Of a stretch of DNA of 64,000 bases, positions 8,410-17,273 are shown piece after piece. The position numbers and the translations under genes were made by a program. Position 1 is the first letter of the stretch. Each line of letters begins with the position of its first letter. Origin of the DNA: SG8-30 sp963710135 (GTDB lineage Bacteria > Pseudomonadota > Gammaproteobacteria > Steroidobacterales > Steroidobacteraceae). The notes beneath the pieces were generated by a model. It saw nothing but the letters and a program-made list of their open reading frames with translations, had not been told where the DNA came from and searched no databases. Location: positions 806,001-870,000 of the forward strand of contig CAVPYY010000006.1 in NCBI GenBank assembly GCA_963710135.1, given 5' to 3'.

Positions 8410-9449
8410 GAAGCCACCGCGGCGCGCGCTTGTGCAGGCGCGAAGGCGGGCACGACCACCTCGTGCAGCAGCCGGTCGAGCGGCCCGAGTTCCGGATAGT
8501 CGCGCGTGACCTCGAGGGTATAGGCGAGCACGCGCGGCAGGTCGGCGAGATAGCCGGCCTTGCCGTCCCGGTACCAGAGCCGGCAGAAGATGCCGAGCAC
8601 CTTCAGATGGCGCTGCAGGCCCATCAGGTCGAATTGCCGGATGAAGCCGTCGCGGTCCCCGCCCACCTCGATGCCGGCGGCAGCTGCGCACTGCAGATAC
8701 CGGTCCAGCCATGCGAGCCTGCGCGCTTGCGGCCAGGTCACGTAGCAGTCCTTCAGCAAGGACACGAGGTCATAGGTGACCGGCCCGTTGACCGCGTCCT
8801 GGAAGTCGAGGATTCCCGGGTTGCGCTCCGGACACACCATCAGGTTGCGCGAGTGGTAGTCCCGGTGCACCAGCACCTGCGGTTGCCGCAGCGCCTCCGT
8901 GGCGAGCAGCTGGAATGCGTCCTCCAGCACGCCGTGCAGCGACGGGCCGGGCTGCAGCCCGAGGTGCCGGGCCAGGAACCACTGCGGCAGCAGCTCCATT
9001 TCCTGCAGCAGGCGGCTGCGGTCATAGGCCGGCAGGGCCGCCGCCCGCGGCGTGCCCCGCGCTTGCAACATCACCAGCGCGTCGATCGCATCCGCGTACA
9101 GTCCGTCGACATTCGCCCCGCTCGCCAACAGCGCCGGCAGATACTGGGCGTCACCGAGGTCGCTCAGCAGCAGAAAGCCCCGGTTCCGGTCGGAGGCCAG
9201 GATGGCGGGCACATTCAGGCCGGATTCGGCCAGCAACCGCGCGACCACGACGTACGGCTCGAGGTCCTCGCGGCCCGGCGGAGCGTCCATGACGATGAAC
9301 GTGCCGCTCGCGTGCCAGGCGCGGAAATAGCGACGAAAGCTGGCGTCGGCCGAGGCCGGCGCGACGCGCTCGGGCACGCCCCCGAGCACTTCGGCAAGCC
9401 ACTGCTCGAGTTCGGTCCGGCGGATATCGTGAGGCTCTTGGGGATTCAT
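8406..9449 (-). CDS. amgK: Anomeric N-acetylmuramate/N-acetylglucosamine kinase
   Basis: This 347-residue aminoglycoside-phosphotransferase-fold kinase phosphorylates the anomeric carbon of MurNAc (and GlcNAc) released from turned-over peptidoglycan. The catalytic loop VLVHRDYHSRNLMV and the DFG-equivalent GILDFQDAVNGP are intact; SFRRYFRA near the N-terminus is the usual nucleotide-loop region. The ATG at 9449 is followed by a plausible N-terminus (MNPQEPHDIRR). It is divergent from lptD across about 70 bases. Recycling through AmgK-MurU can confer intrinsic tolerance to fosfomycin in bacteria that have it; that is family knowledge, not shown here. Confidence 0.93.
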   Translation of the reverse strand: MNPQEPHDIRRTELEQWLAEVLGGVPERVAPASADASFRRYFRAWHASGTFIVMDAPPGREDLEPYVVVARLLAESGLNVPAILASDRNRGFLLLSDLGDAQYLPALLASGANVDGLYADAIDALVMLQARGTPRAAALPAYDRSRLLQEMELLPQWFLARHLGLQPGPSLHGVLEDAFQLLATEALRQPQVLVHRDYHSRNLMVCPERNPGILDFQDAVNGPVTYDLVSLLKDCYVTWPQARRLAWLDRYLQCAAAAGIEVGGDRDGFIRQFDLMGLQRHLKVLGIFCRLWYRDGKAGYLADLPRVLAYTLEVTRDYPELGPLDRLLHEVVVPAFAPAQARAAVAS

Positions 9450-9473
9450 CGTGACGACGCGGCTGGCTGGAAC

Positions 9474-9479
9474 ATTATA
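9474..9479 (-). promoter_or_regulatory. Candidate -10 box for amgK-murU
   Basis: A perfect TATAAT is read on the minus strand 25 bases upstream of the amgK start, in otherwise very GC-rich sequence. No recognisable -35 hexamer lies 16-18 bases upstream of it, so the call rests on the -10 box and its position in the 71-base amgK/lptD divergent gap. Confidence 0.4.
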
Positions 9480-9520
9480 GACTTGCGCGATTATCGCCCA
9501 GACCTGGATCGCGCCCGGAC

Positions 9521-11731
9521 TTGAAGCCGCCTGCCCGCCAATTGCTGGCCATTGCAGCCCTCACCGCGATGGCGACGGCGGCCACGGCCCAGCAGTGTCC
9601 GGCCCCGCCGCCGGTGGATGATTCGACCGCGTTGCAGGTGCCGGAACGGGATACGGAGTCGGCGGACGCGCCAATCGAAATACGCAGCGCCGGGGCCGAA
9701 GTGACCCGCCAGGGAGACGTGACCCTGCTCGGCGAGGTCACGGTGCGCCAGGGCAAGCGGCTCTTGACCGCCGGCACGGCGACCTACGAGGCCGCGACCC
9801 AGTCGTTCGCCATCGAGGGCAGCGTGGAGTACAGCGACCCGGATGTCCGCATCAGCGGCGCGACCGGCAACTGGAGCGGACAGCGCGGCGGAGTGTTCAA
9901 CGACACCCGGTTCGAACTGCCGGCGCGCCCGGCCCGCGGCTCGGCCAGCCAGCTGCGCCTGTCACCACAGGGCGATCTCGGGTTGAAGGACGTCCTGTTC
10001 ACCACCTGTCCGGTGGGCAACGACGACTGGCTGCTCAAGGCCGGTTCGATCGACATCGATCGCGAGGCGCAGCTCGGCACCGGCCGCGAGGTGCGTCTCG
10101 AGTTCAAGGGCATCCCGCTGCTGTACACGCCGTGGATCTCCTTCCCCGCCGGGGTGTCGCGCAAGTCGGGATTCCTGTTCCCGACGTTCGGCACGTCGAG
10201 CAGCGGCGGATTCGAGACCGGCATCCCCTACTATTTCAACCTGGCGCCCAATTACGACGCGACCCTCGAACCGACGCTACTGACCCGGCGCGGCCTGCGG
10301 CTCGGCGGGCAGTTCCGCTACCTCGGTGCCGCGAGCCGCGGCCGCCTGGATGGCTCGATACTGCCGTCCGACCGGGTCTCGGGCGGCGATCGCGCCTACG
10401 GCCGCTGGCAGCACCTGACGGACCTGAGCGAGAGCCTGCGCTTCGACGCCAGCCTGGAAGACGTCAGCGACGATCAGTACTTCGAGGACTTCGGCCGAGG
10501 GCCGGGCGGCACCAGCGTGCTGTTCCTGGAGCGCCGCCTGCGGTTCGAATATCTCGGTTCCGGCTGGCGCGCGCGCGGCCTGGCACAGAACTTCCGCACC
10601 ATCGACCAGACCATCGACCCGTTCGATCGGCCCTACGCGCGTGCCCCACAGCTGCTGCTGAACGGCAGCTGGCCGCTGACCCGGTCCGGACTGGAGGCGG
10701 GCTTCAGCGGCGAGGCGGTCAACTTCTATCGCGAGGACTCGGTCACCGGCGTCCGCCTCGATCTGACGCCGACGCTGGCCTGGCCGCTGCGCCGGCCGGG
10801 CGCTTTCCTGGTGCCCTCGGCCTCCTATCGCCACACCGCCTACCAGCTCGACAACGCTGCCACCGGGCAGCAGCGCTCGCCGACGCGTGGCGCGCCGATG
10901 GTGGCGGTCGACGCCGGCCTGATCTTCGAGCGCGAGGCCGCCGCGAACGGGCGCCTGCTGCAGACCCTGGAGCCGCGGGTCCTCTATTCCTGGGTGCCAT
11001 TTCGCAACCAGGACGGCCTGCCGGTGTTCGACAGCGGGCAGCCGGAGCTGGACCTGATCCAGCTGTTTCGCACCAACCGCTTCGTCGGCGCCGACCGGCT
11101 CGCCGACGTCAACCAGCTGGCGGTCGGCGTCACGACCCGCCTGGTCGAGACCGCCAGCGGCCGCCAGTACCTGTCCGCGACCATCGGCCAGCAGTATTTC
11201 CTGGAGAGATCGCGGGTGACGCTACCCGGCGAACTGCCGGAAACCCGCAGCGCCTCGGACCTCGTCGCCGAGCTCGAGCTGGCGGCCTATCGCAACTGGA
11301 GCGTCGAACTCGCGATGCAGTACGACCCGCAGGCGTCGAACACCGTGCTGGGCCAGACATTCGTGCAGTACCGGCCGCGTCCCGACAGCCTGGTCAACCT
11401 CGGCTATCGCTATCGGGAAGGACGGGTCGAGCAGTGGGAAACCTCGGCGGCCTGGCGCGTCGGGCAGGCCTGGAGCCTGTACGGCCGGTACGTCTACTCC
11501 GCGCGCGATCAGCAGTCGATCGACGCCTTCGCGGGCGTGGAGTACGAGAGCTGCTGCTGGCGCCTGAGGGTGGTCGCCAGCCGCTATCTTTCCAATCGCA
11601 CCGGCGAACAGGACACTTCCGTCTCGCTGCAGCTGGAACTCAAGGGCCTCTCGTCGGTCGGAACGACCAACTCCGCTTTCCTGGAACAGGGCATTCGGGG
11701 ATACTCGCGCGACCGCGCTGCCCTCCCCTGA
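9521..11731 (+). CDS. lptD: LPS-assembly outer membrane protein LptD
   Basis: This 736-residue outer-membrane beta-barrel receives lipopolysaccharide from the Lpt bridge and inserts it in the outer leaflet. A signal peptide ends near Ala-Gln 23-24. An OstA/LptA-like beta-jellyroll domain (about residues 50-160) precedes the barrel (about 190-725). The conserved cysteines for the rearranging disulfides are present: Cys26, Cys163 (TTCPVG) and the adjacent pair Cys678-Cys679 (SCCW). The chosen start is TTG at 9521 because no ATG or GTG precedes the signal peptide in frame; its ribosome-binding site is weak. It is followed by surA, the chaperone that delivers LptD to the Bam machine. Confidence 0.95.
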   Translation: MKPPARQLLAIAALTAMATAATAQQCPAPPPVDDSTALQVPERDTESADAPIEIRSAGAEVTRQGDVTLLGEVTVRQGKRLLTAGTATYEAATQSFAIEGSVEYSDPDVRISGATGNWSGQRGGVFNDTRFELPARPARGSASQLRLSPQGDLGLKDVLFTTCPVGNDDWLLKAGSIDIDREAQLGTGREVRLEFKGIPLLYTPWISFPAGVSRKSGFLFPTFGTSSSGGFETGIPYYFNLAPNYDATLEPTLLTRRGLRLGGQFRYLGAASRGRLDGSILPSDRVSGGDRAYGRWQHLTDLSESLRFDASLEDVSDDQYFEDFGRGPGGTSVLFLERRLRFEYLGSGWRARGLAQNFRTIDQTIDPFDRPYARAPQLLLNGSWPLTRSGLEAGFSGEAVNFYREDSVTGVRLDLTPTLAWPLRRPGAFLVPSASYRHTAYQLDNAATGQQRSPTRGAPMVAVDAGLIFEREAAANGRLLQTLEPRVLYSWVPFRNQDGLPVFDSGQPELDLIQLFRTNRFVGADRLADVNQLAVGVTTRLVETASGRQYLSATIGQQYFLERSRVTLPGELPETRSASDLVAELELAAYRNWSVELAMQYDPQASNTVLGQTFVQYRPRPDSLVNLGYRYREGRVEQWETSAAWRVGQAWSLYGRYVYSARDQQSIDAFAGVEYESCCWRLRVVASRYLSNRTGEQDTSVSLQLELKGLSSVGTTNSAFLEQGIRGYSRDRAALP

Positions 11732-11746
11732 CGCCGACCGTAAGCC

Positions 11747-13054
11747 ATGAAGATCATCAAAGCCGTCCTCGTGAACATCGCGCTGCTCGCCGGCGCCACG
11801 GCGCTCGCGCAGACCGCGGACCTGTCCGCCACCGGTACGCAACTCGACAAGATCGCGGCCGTCGTCAATGAAGGCGTGGTCCTGAAGAGCCAGGTCGACG
11901 AGCAGATGGGTCTCATCATGGAGCGCCTGCGCGAGCAGGGCGGCCAGATGCCGCCCGAACAGGTGGTCCGCCAGCAGGTGCTGGAGCGTCTGGTGCTGCA
12001 GGAGATCCAGGCCCAGCGCGCCCAGCGGCTGGGCGTCACGGTGTCCGACGAGATGCTGAACAACGCCCTGCGCGACGTGGCGCAGCGCAACCAGATCCCG
12101 TTCGACCAGATGCCCGCGGTGATGGCGGCCCAGGGGGTCGACTACGCCAGCTATCGGGACCAGATGCGCAGGGAGATCGCACTGACGCTGCTGCGCCAGC
12201 GTGACGTGCTGGCGCGCATCTATGTGTCGCCGCGCGAGCTCGAGCAGGCGCTGGAGCGGCAGAGCGGGCGCGCCAACGACAACACCGAGTACGACGTCTC
12301 GCACATCCTGCTGTCCCTGCCCGAGTCCGCCACGGCCGAGCAGATGAACGCCGTGGAACGCCGCGCCGAGGAAATCTACGAGCGCGCGGTGCGTGGCGAG
12401 GACTTCGGCCAGCTCGCCCTGGCGTTCTCGCAATCGCAGTCGGCACTCGATCGCGGCAAGCTGGGTTGGCGGCGGGCGGCGCAGCTGCCACAGTTCATCG
12501 CCGACCTGGTGGTTCCCATGGAGCCCGGCCAGGTTTCCCGGCCAGTGCGCACGCCGACCGGATTCCACATCGTCAAGCTCGACGACACGCGCGGCGGCGA
12601 CGCGCCCATGGTGGTGGAGCAGGTCAACGCCCGGCACATCCTGCTCAGGCCGAACGAAGTGCAGGACGACGCGACCACCCGGCAGAGGCTGGTCGACCTG
12701 CGCAACCGGATCCTCGCGGGAGAGGACTTCTCCGCCCTGGCAAGCGTCACCTCGGAGGATCCCGGCTCGGCGACGCAGGGCGGTGACCTTGGCTGGACCT
12801 CGCCCGGAACCTTCGTGCCGGAGTTCGAGGACGTGCTCGCCAGCCTCAAGGAAGGCGAGATCAGCGAGCCATTCCGGACACAGTTCGGCTGGCACATCGT
12901 GCAGCTCATGGGCAAGCGTTTCCACGACCAGAGCGACGAGGTGCGCAAGCAGCGCGTCTTCGCCGCGCTGCGCGAAAGCAAGGCTGACGAGGAAACCGAG
13001 CTGTGGCTGCGGCGGCTGCGCGATGAGGCGTTCGTCGATTACCGCAGCTTCTGA
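11747..13054 (+). CDS. surA: Periplasmic chaperone/peptidyl-prolyl isomerase SurA
   Basis: This 435-residue protein has a signal peptide (cleavage after about Ala-Leu-Ala 21), a SurA N-terminal chaperone domain (DKIAAVVNEGVVLKSQVDEQM onward) and two parvulin PPIase domains (about residues 180-275 and 290-390). Both contain the HILL/GDLGW-type motifs: SHILLSLP with GKLGWRR, and RHILLRP with GDLGWTSPGTF. It escorts outer-membrane proteins across the periplasm. It starts 16 bases after lptD, the usual gammaproteobacterial order. Confidence 0.96.
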   Translation: MKIIKAVLVNIALLAGATALAQTADLSATGTQLDKIAAVVNEGVVLKSQVDEQMGLIMERLREQGGQMPPEQVVRQQVLERLVLQEIQAQRAQRLGVTVSDEMLNNALRDVAQRNQIPFDQMPAVMAAQGVDYASYRDQMRREIALTLLRQRDVLARIYVSPRELEQALERQSGRANDNTEYDVSHILLSLPESATAEQMNAVERRAEEIYERAVRGEDFGQLALAFSQSQSALDRGKLGWRRAAQLPQFIADLVVPMEPGQVSRPVRTPTGFHIVKLDDTRGGDAPMVVEQVNARHILLRPNEVQDDATTRQRLVDLRNRILAGEDFSALASVTSEDPGSATQGGDLGWTSPGTFVPEFEDVLASLKEGEISEPFRTQFGWHIVQLMGKRFHDQSDEVRKQRVFAALRESKADEETELWLRRLRDEAFVDYRSF

Positions 13055-13075
13055 ACCCGCCCGGGGTACCGGCCG

Positions 13076-14045
13076 GTGATCCGGCGCATCATCGTCACGT
13101 CCGGCGAGCCGGCCGGGATCGGCCCGGACCTGTGCCTGGCGCTGGCGGCGCGTGACTGGCCCTTGCAGCTGGTCGTGCGCCGCCGATCCCGCGCTGCTGG
13201 CCGAACGCGCCGGACGGCTTGGAGCCGATGTCGAGATCGTCCCGGCCGATCCTCCGCAGACACACCGTCGCGGGCGCCTGCCGGTGCTGCCGGTCGCGAC
13301 GCGCGCCGCGGTGCACGCCGGGCGCCTGGACCCAGCCAACGCCGCCTACGTCCTCGAGATGCTGGACGCCGCGGCGGACGGGTGCCGCTCGGGCGTCTTC
13401 GACGCCATGGTCACCGCGCCGGTGCACAAGGGCGTCATCAACGACGCGGGCGTGCCCTTTCTCGGCCACACGGAGTACCTCGCAGAGCGACTGGCCGCGC
13501 AGCCATCCGGTGATGCTGCTGGTGGCCGGAACCCTGCGGGTCGCGCTGGCGACGACGCACCTGGCGCTGGCGGCCGTGCCGGCGGCCATCACCCGTGAGG
13601 GCCTGCTCGCGACGCTCGAGCGTGCTGCACGCCGGACTGCGCGAGCGCTTCGGCATCGCTGACCCGCGCATCCTGGTGTGCGGGCTGAACCCGCATGCCG
13701 GCGAAGTCCGGCCACCTCGGGCGCGAAGAGATCGACGTCATTCGCCCGGCACTGGAGCTGGCCGCGGCGCGAGGCATCGACGCTCGCGGCCCCGTGCCTG
13801 CGGACACCGCGTTCACGCCCGCATCGCTCGCGGCCTGCGACGCGGTCCTGGCGATGTTCCACGACCAGGGACTGCCGGTGCTGAAACATGCCGGTTTCGG
13901 GCGAGGCGTGAACGTCACGCTCGGCCTGCCGATAGTCCGCACTTCGGTCGACCATGGCACGGCGCTCGAGCTCGCCGGCACGGGCCGCGCGGATTCCGGC
14001 AGCCTGGTGGCAGCGGTCGAGCTGGCGGCGGCCATCGCCCGATGA
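13076..14045 (+). pseudogene. pdxA: pdxA, 4-hydroxythreonine-4-phosphate dehydrogenase; four frameshifts as sequenced
   Basis: The complete PdxA protein is readable but only across five successive frames. It opens with GTG at 13076 (VTSGEPAGIGPD), continues with the MVTAPVHKGVINDAG and FLGHTEYLAE blocks, then PHAGE/SGHLGREE and VLAMFHDQGLPVLKH (metal-binding His and catalytic region), ending in the overlap with rsmA. Each break is explained by one extra base, near 13178, 13500, 13621 and 13706. None is a homopolymer slip of the usual kind except possibly 13500. PdxA oxidises 4-phosphohydroxy-L-threonine in pyridoxal-phosphate synthesis. Because all catalytic segments are intact, sequence error is more likely than decay. 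Confidence 0.9.
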
Positions 14046-14833
14046 CGGTCCGGGCGCGCAAGCGATTCGGCCAGCATTTCCTGCATGACCCCGGAGTGAT
14101 TTCGCGCATCGTCGCGGCGATCGACCCGCAGCCGGATGATCGCATCGTCGAGATCGGTCCGGGCCTCGGAGCCTTGACGCTGCCCCTGCTGGACCGGGCT
14201 GGGCAGCTGGAAGTCATCGAGATCGACCGCGACCTCATCCCCGAGCTGCGGCTGCGGGCGGCAGGCCGTGGCGAGCTCACCGTGCACAACCTCGACGTGC
14301 TGGAGGCCGATTTCCGGGCGCTGCGGGGATCGGGCCAGCCGCTGCGGGTCTGCGGCAATCTTCCCTACAACATCTCCACGCCGCTGCTGTTCCACCTGCT
14401 GCGCGCCGGAGACGCCATCGTGGACATGCACTTCATGCTGCAGCGGGAGGTGGTGGACCGCATGGCCGCCTCTCCCGGCACCGGCGCTTACGGACGGCTG
14501 ACGGTCATGCTGGCCATCGCCTGCCGGGTTGAGAAACTGTTCAACGTGGGGCGCGGCGCCTTCAATCCGCCACCGGCGGTAGACTCCTCGATCGTTCGCC
14601 TGACCCCGCTGGCCGCCCCACCATTTCCGATGGCGGATCCCGCCCGGTTCGCCGCCATCGTGGCGGCGGCGTTCGGCATGCGGCGCAAGACGCTGCGCAA
14701 TTCGCTGCGCAGTCTGGTCGATGCGGCCGGATTCGAGGCGGCCGACGTCGATCCGGGACGGCGGCCGGAAACGCTGGCGGCCGCCGAGTTCGCGCGCCTG
14801 TCCGCCACCGCGCCGCCGGCGCCCGCCCTATAA
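14042..14833 (+). CDS. rsmA: 16S rRNA dimethyladenosine transferase (KsgA)
   Basis: This 263-residue SAM-dependent methyltransferase dimethylates A1518 and A1519 in the 3'-terminal hairpin of 16S rRNA. Motifs: RKRFGQHFLHD at the N-terminus, EIGPGLGALT (SAM motif I), the catalytic NLPYNIS block (about residue 104), and the C-terminal FNPPPAVDSSIVRL. The start ATG at 14042 overlaps the pdxA stop. The TAA stop lies inside a TATAAT hexamer that may serve the following usp gene. Confidence 0.96.
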   Translation: MTVRARKRFGQHFLHDPGVISRIVAAIDPQPDDRIVEIGPGLGALTLPLLDRAGQLEVIEIDRDLIPELRLRAAGRGELTVHNLDVLEADFRALRGSGQPLRVCGNLPYNISTPLLFHLLRAGDAIVDMHFMLQREVVDRMAASPGTGAYGRLTVMLAIACRVEKLFNVGRGAFNPPPAVDSSIVRLTPLAAPPFPMADPARFAAIVAAAFGMRRKTLRNSLRSLVDAAGFEAADVDPGRRPETLAAAEFARLSATAPPAPAL

Positions 14834-14834
14834 T
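14829..14834 (+). promoter_or_regulatory. Candidate -10 box for the universal stress gene
   Basis: A perfect TATAAT overlaps the rsmA stop codon (TAA at 14831-14833), 57 bases before the usp start. No matching -35 hexamer is evident. Confidence 0.4.
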
Positions 14835-14850
14835 CGTGTTGCCGTTGTGT

Positions 14851-14870
14851 CGGGAAGCTGATTCTTCCCG
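14851..14870 (+). other. Hairpin in the rsmA-usp gap
   Basis: The arms CGGGAAG and CTTCCCG form a perfect 7-bp stem with a 6-base loop. No T-tract follows, so it is either a weak attenuator/processing hairpin in the usp leader or a factor-dependent end for rsmA. Confidence 0.4.
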
Positions 14871-14890
14871 GACGGCTGCCAGGAGGCCTC

Positions 14891-15322
14891 ATGGGACCCT
14901 ACAAGAACATCCTGCTGGTCGTCGACCTGACCGACGGCAGCGCCGAGCTCGGCGCGCGCGCCTGCCAGCTCGCCACCGCCTGCGGCGGCATCCTGTCGCT
15001 CTTGCACGTCGTGGAATACGTTCCGGTGGAACCCATGGGAGAAACCCTGCTGCCCGCGGTCCAGATCGAGGAGGAACTGGTCAAGCGGGCCGAGGACCGC
15101 CTCGCCGAACTGGCGCGGCAGCTGGGACTGGAGTCGGCGCCGCGCGCCGTCACGACCGGTAACATCAAGGCGGAAATCGTCCGCGCGGCCGAACAGGGCC
15201 GTGCCGATCTCATCATCCTGGGCTGCCGCGAACGGCATGGGCTGTCGGTCGTGGTCAACTTCACCGAAGACACGGTGCTGCACTCCGCCCCCTGCGACGT
15301 GCTGGCCGTGCGATTGCACTGA
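14891..15322 (+). CDS. Universal stress protein (UspA family)
   Basis: This 143-residue single UspA domain has YKNILLVVDLTDGS at the N-terminus and a C-terminal nucleotide-binding-like segment (ADLIILGCRERHG...HSAPCDVLAVR). In ATP-binding members the loop is G2xG9xGS; here it reads GCRERHGLSVVVNFT, degenerate and closer to the non-ATP UspA type. A strong ribosome-binding site AGGAGG lies 5-6 bases before the ATG. It is inserted between rsmA and apaG, which are usually adjacent, so this is a lineage-specific addition. Confidence 0.9.
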   Translation: MGPYKNILLVVDLTDGSAELGARACQLATACGGILSLLHVVEYVPVEPMGETLLPAVQIEEELVKRAEDRLAELARQLGLESAPRAVTTGNIKAEIVRAAEQGRADLIILGCRERHGLSVVVNFTEDTVLHSAPCDVLAVRLH

Positions 15323-15331
15323 ATCGAATTC

Positions 15332-15733
15332 ATGACTGAAACGCCTGACATGCGCGAGCACGAGCGCCACCAGATCACCGTGGATGTGGACACGCGCTAT
15401 CTGGAGGACCAGTCGAACCCGGGCGAGGGTCGCTACGTGTTCGCCTACACCATCACCATACGCAACGAGGGCGAGGTGCCCGCCCGGCTGCTGAAGCGCC
15501 ACTGGTTGATCACCGACGCCAACGGCAAGGTGCAGGAAGTGCGCGGCGACGGGGTCGTCGGCGAGCAACCCTATCTCATGCCCGGCCAGGGATTTCGCTA
15601 CACCTCCGGCGCGGTGCTCGAGACACCGGTGGGCGCGATGGAAGGCAGCTACCAGATGCTCGCCGACGACGGCGTCAGCTTCGACGCACCCATCGCGCCC
15701 TTCACGCTCGCGATGCCCGGAACCATTCACTGA
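15332..15733 (+). CDS. apaG: ApaG family protein
   Basis: This 133-residue fibronectin-III-like protein carries YVFAYTITIRNEGEVPARLLKRHW and GVVGEQPYLMPGQGFRYTSG, both diagnostic for ApaG. The family is linked to Co2+ resistance and Mg2+ efflux in Salmonella; the molecular role is unresolved. It sits immediately upstream of apaH, the standard order. Confidence 0.95.
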   Translation: MTETPDMREHERHQITVDVDTRYLEDQSNPGEGRYVFAYTITIRNEGEVPARLLKRHWLITDANGKVQEVRGDGVVGEQPYLMPGQGFRYTSGAVLETPVGAMEGSYQMLADDGVSFDAPIAPFTLAMPGTIH

Positions 15734-15738
15734 TCCCG

Positions 15739-16569
15739 ATGGCCGTCTACGCCATCGGCGACATCCAGGGCTGCCACGACGAGTTTCGCGCGCTGCTGGA
15801 GCGCCTCGCGTTCGATCCCGGCCGCGACGTCGTCTGGCTGACGGGGGATTTGGTCGCGCGCGGGCCGGACTCATTGGGCGTGCTGCGAACCGTGCGCGGC
15901 CTGGGCGACGCGGCCGTGACCGTGCTCGGCAATCACGACCTGCACCTGCTGGCGATCGCGGCGAGCGGGGTACGCAAGCGCCGCGACGCGGAGTTCCTGC
16001 CGGTGCTGGAGGCCGCGGACAGCGCAGAGCTGCTCGACTGGCTGGCACACCGGCCGCTGCTGCACCGCGACCGGAGGCTGGGATGGACCCTGCTGCACGC
16101 CGGCCTGCCGCCGCAGTGGACGCTCAGCGATGCCGAGGGCGCAGCCCGCGAGGTCGAGCGCGCCCTGCAGCGCGACCGCGCGCCCTTCCTGCAGGCCATG
16201 TACGGCGACGAGCCCAGCCGCTGGTCGGACACGCTGGCCGGCAGCGAGCGGCTGCGCTTCATCGTCAACTGCCTGACGCGGCTGCGCTATGTCGACGGCA
16301 GGGGCGATCTGCTGCTCGGCCTGAAATGCGCGCCCGACGAGGCTCCGGCTACCGCGCTGCCCTGGTTTCGCCACCCCGGTCGGCGCACTGCCGGCGAACG
16401 GATCGTGTTCGGGCACTGGTCGACGCTCGGCCATGTCGCCGCGGACGGCGCCGTCGGGATCGACACCGGTTGTGTCTGGGGAGGCTCGCTGTGCGCGGTG
16501 CGGCTTGACCAGGACGCTGCCCCCTGCCTCCAGCCCTGCGCCCGCCACCAGCCGCCCGGCGCGCCGTGA
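15739..16569 (+). CDS. apaH: Bis(5'-nucleosyl)-tetraphosphatase, symmetrical
   Basis: This 276-residue calcineurin-like phosphoesterase hydrolyses Ap4A to two ADP and can remove Np4 caps from RNA. The metal-binding motifs are intact: GDIQGCHDE (residues 7-15), TGDLVARGPDS and LGNHDLHLL. The late histidine motif is VFGHWSTLG. The start is ATG five bases after the apaG stop region. It ends the lptD-to-apaH cluster. Confidence 0.96.
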   Translation: MAVYAIGDIQGCHDEFRALLERLAFDPGRDVVWLTGDLVARGPDSLGVLRTVRGLGDAAVTVLGNHDLHLLAIAASGVRKRRDAEFLPVLEAADSAELLDWLAHRPLLHRDRRLGWTLLHAGLPPQWTLSDAEGAAREVERALQRDRAPFLQAMYGDEPSRWSDTLAGSERLRFIVNCLTRLRYVDGRGDLLLGLKCAPDEAPATALPWFRHPGRRTAGERIVFGHWSTLGHVAADGAVGIDTGCVWGGSLCAVRLDQDAAPCLQPCARHQPPGAP

Positions 16570-16583
16570 CGGCGAAGTCCTGA

Positions 16584-17159
16584 CTAGCGCCGGCCGACCC
16601 TGGCGTCGGCGTCCACGCCGGCGAGCATGTCGAAACGCAGCGCGAAGGAACTGCCCGACAACTGGTGCGGGATGCAGCGAACGTCGCCGCTGACGTTGCG
16701 GACCGCGAACACGCTCAACACGCGGTCGCGAAACTGTTCGACCAGTTCGCAGTCCCCGATCTCGAGACCGCGGGGCTGCCTATGGGCGAAGGTCACGGGC
16801 TTCCACACCGCCGCGACCGGCTCACCGACATCGCGCGCGCCCGCCACGGGTAGCTCCGCGGCGTAGAAGACCATCCGCACCCGCGGAAACGGGGTGACCC
16901 GCCCCGGCTGGTCGCTGCAGGCCGCGGTGCTGACCTTGAAATCCGGGCGCACGCCGGCGGCGCGCAGCAGGATCCGCATCTTGTCCCTGAGGCCCTGGCA
17001 CGAATAGCGGGTCGTGAACCCCATGTAGGTGAACTCGACTTCGTGGCGCTTCCAGGCGGCCGCGAGCGGATCCGTCGACGCCAGGGCGCCGCTCGGGATG
17101 CCGGACAGCAGCCACAACAGAATGCACAGTACGCCTCGCACGGGCCCTCCGGGGTCCAT
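16584..17159 (-). CDS. Exported protein of unknown function
   Basis: I do not recognise this 191-residue protein. It has an N-terminal signal peptide (LCILLWLLSGIPSGALA) and a mature region with four cysteines (YSCQGL, AACSDQ, GDCELV, VRCIPH), suggesting two periplasmic disulfides. There is no lipobox and no other membrane segment. The start ATG at 17159 (MDPGGP) directly precedes the signal sequence. It is convergent with apaH and divergent from the cyclase gene at 17274. Confidence 0.7.
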   Translation of the reverse strand: MDPGGPVRGVLCILLWLLSGIPSGALASTDPLAAAWKRHEVEFTYMGFTTRYSCQGLRDKMRILLRAAGVRPDFKVSTAACSDQPGRVTPFPRVRMVFYAAELPVAGARDVGEPVAAVWKPVTFAHRQPRGLEIGDCELVEQFRDRVLSVFAVRNVSGDVRCIPHQLSGSSFALRFDMLAGVDADARVGRR

Positions 17160-17273
17160 CGACCACTTGCGATCACCGCTCGCAGGGTCTGACCAGCGCG
17201 ACCCCGGCCGGGTTCCAAATGAGACCCGAGGCCACAGCGAATATACTGTCGTTCGACCCCACGGGAGACGGGA

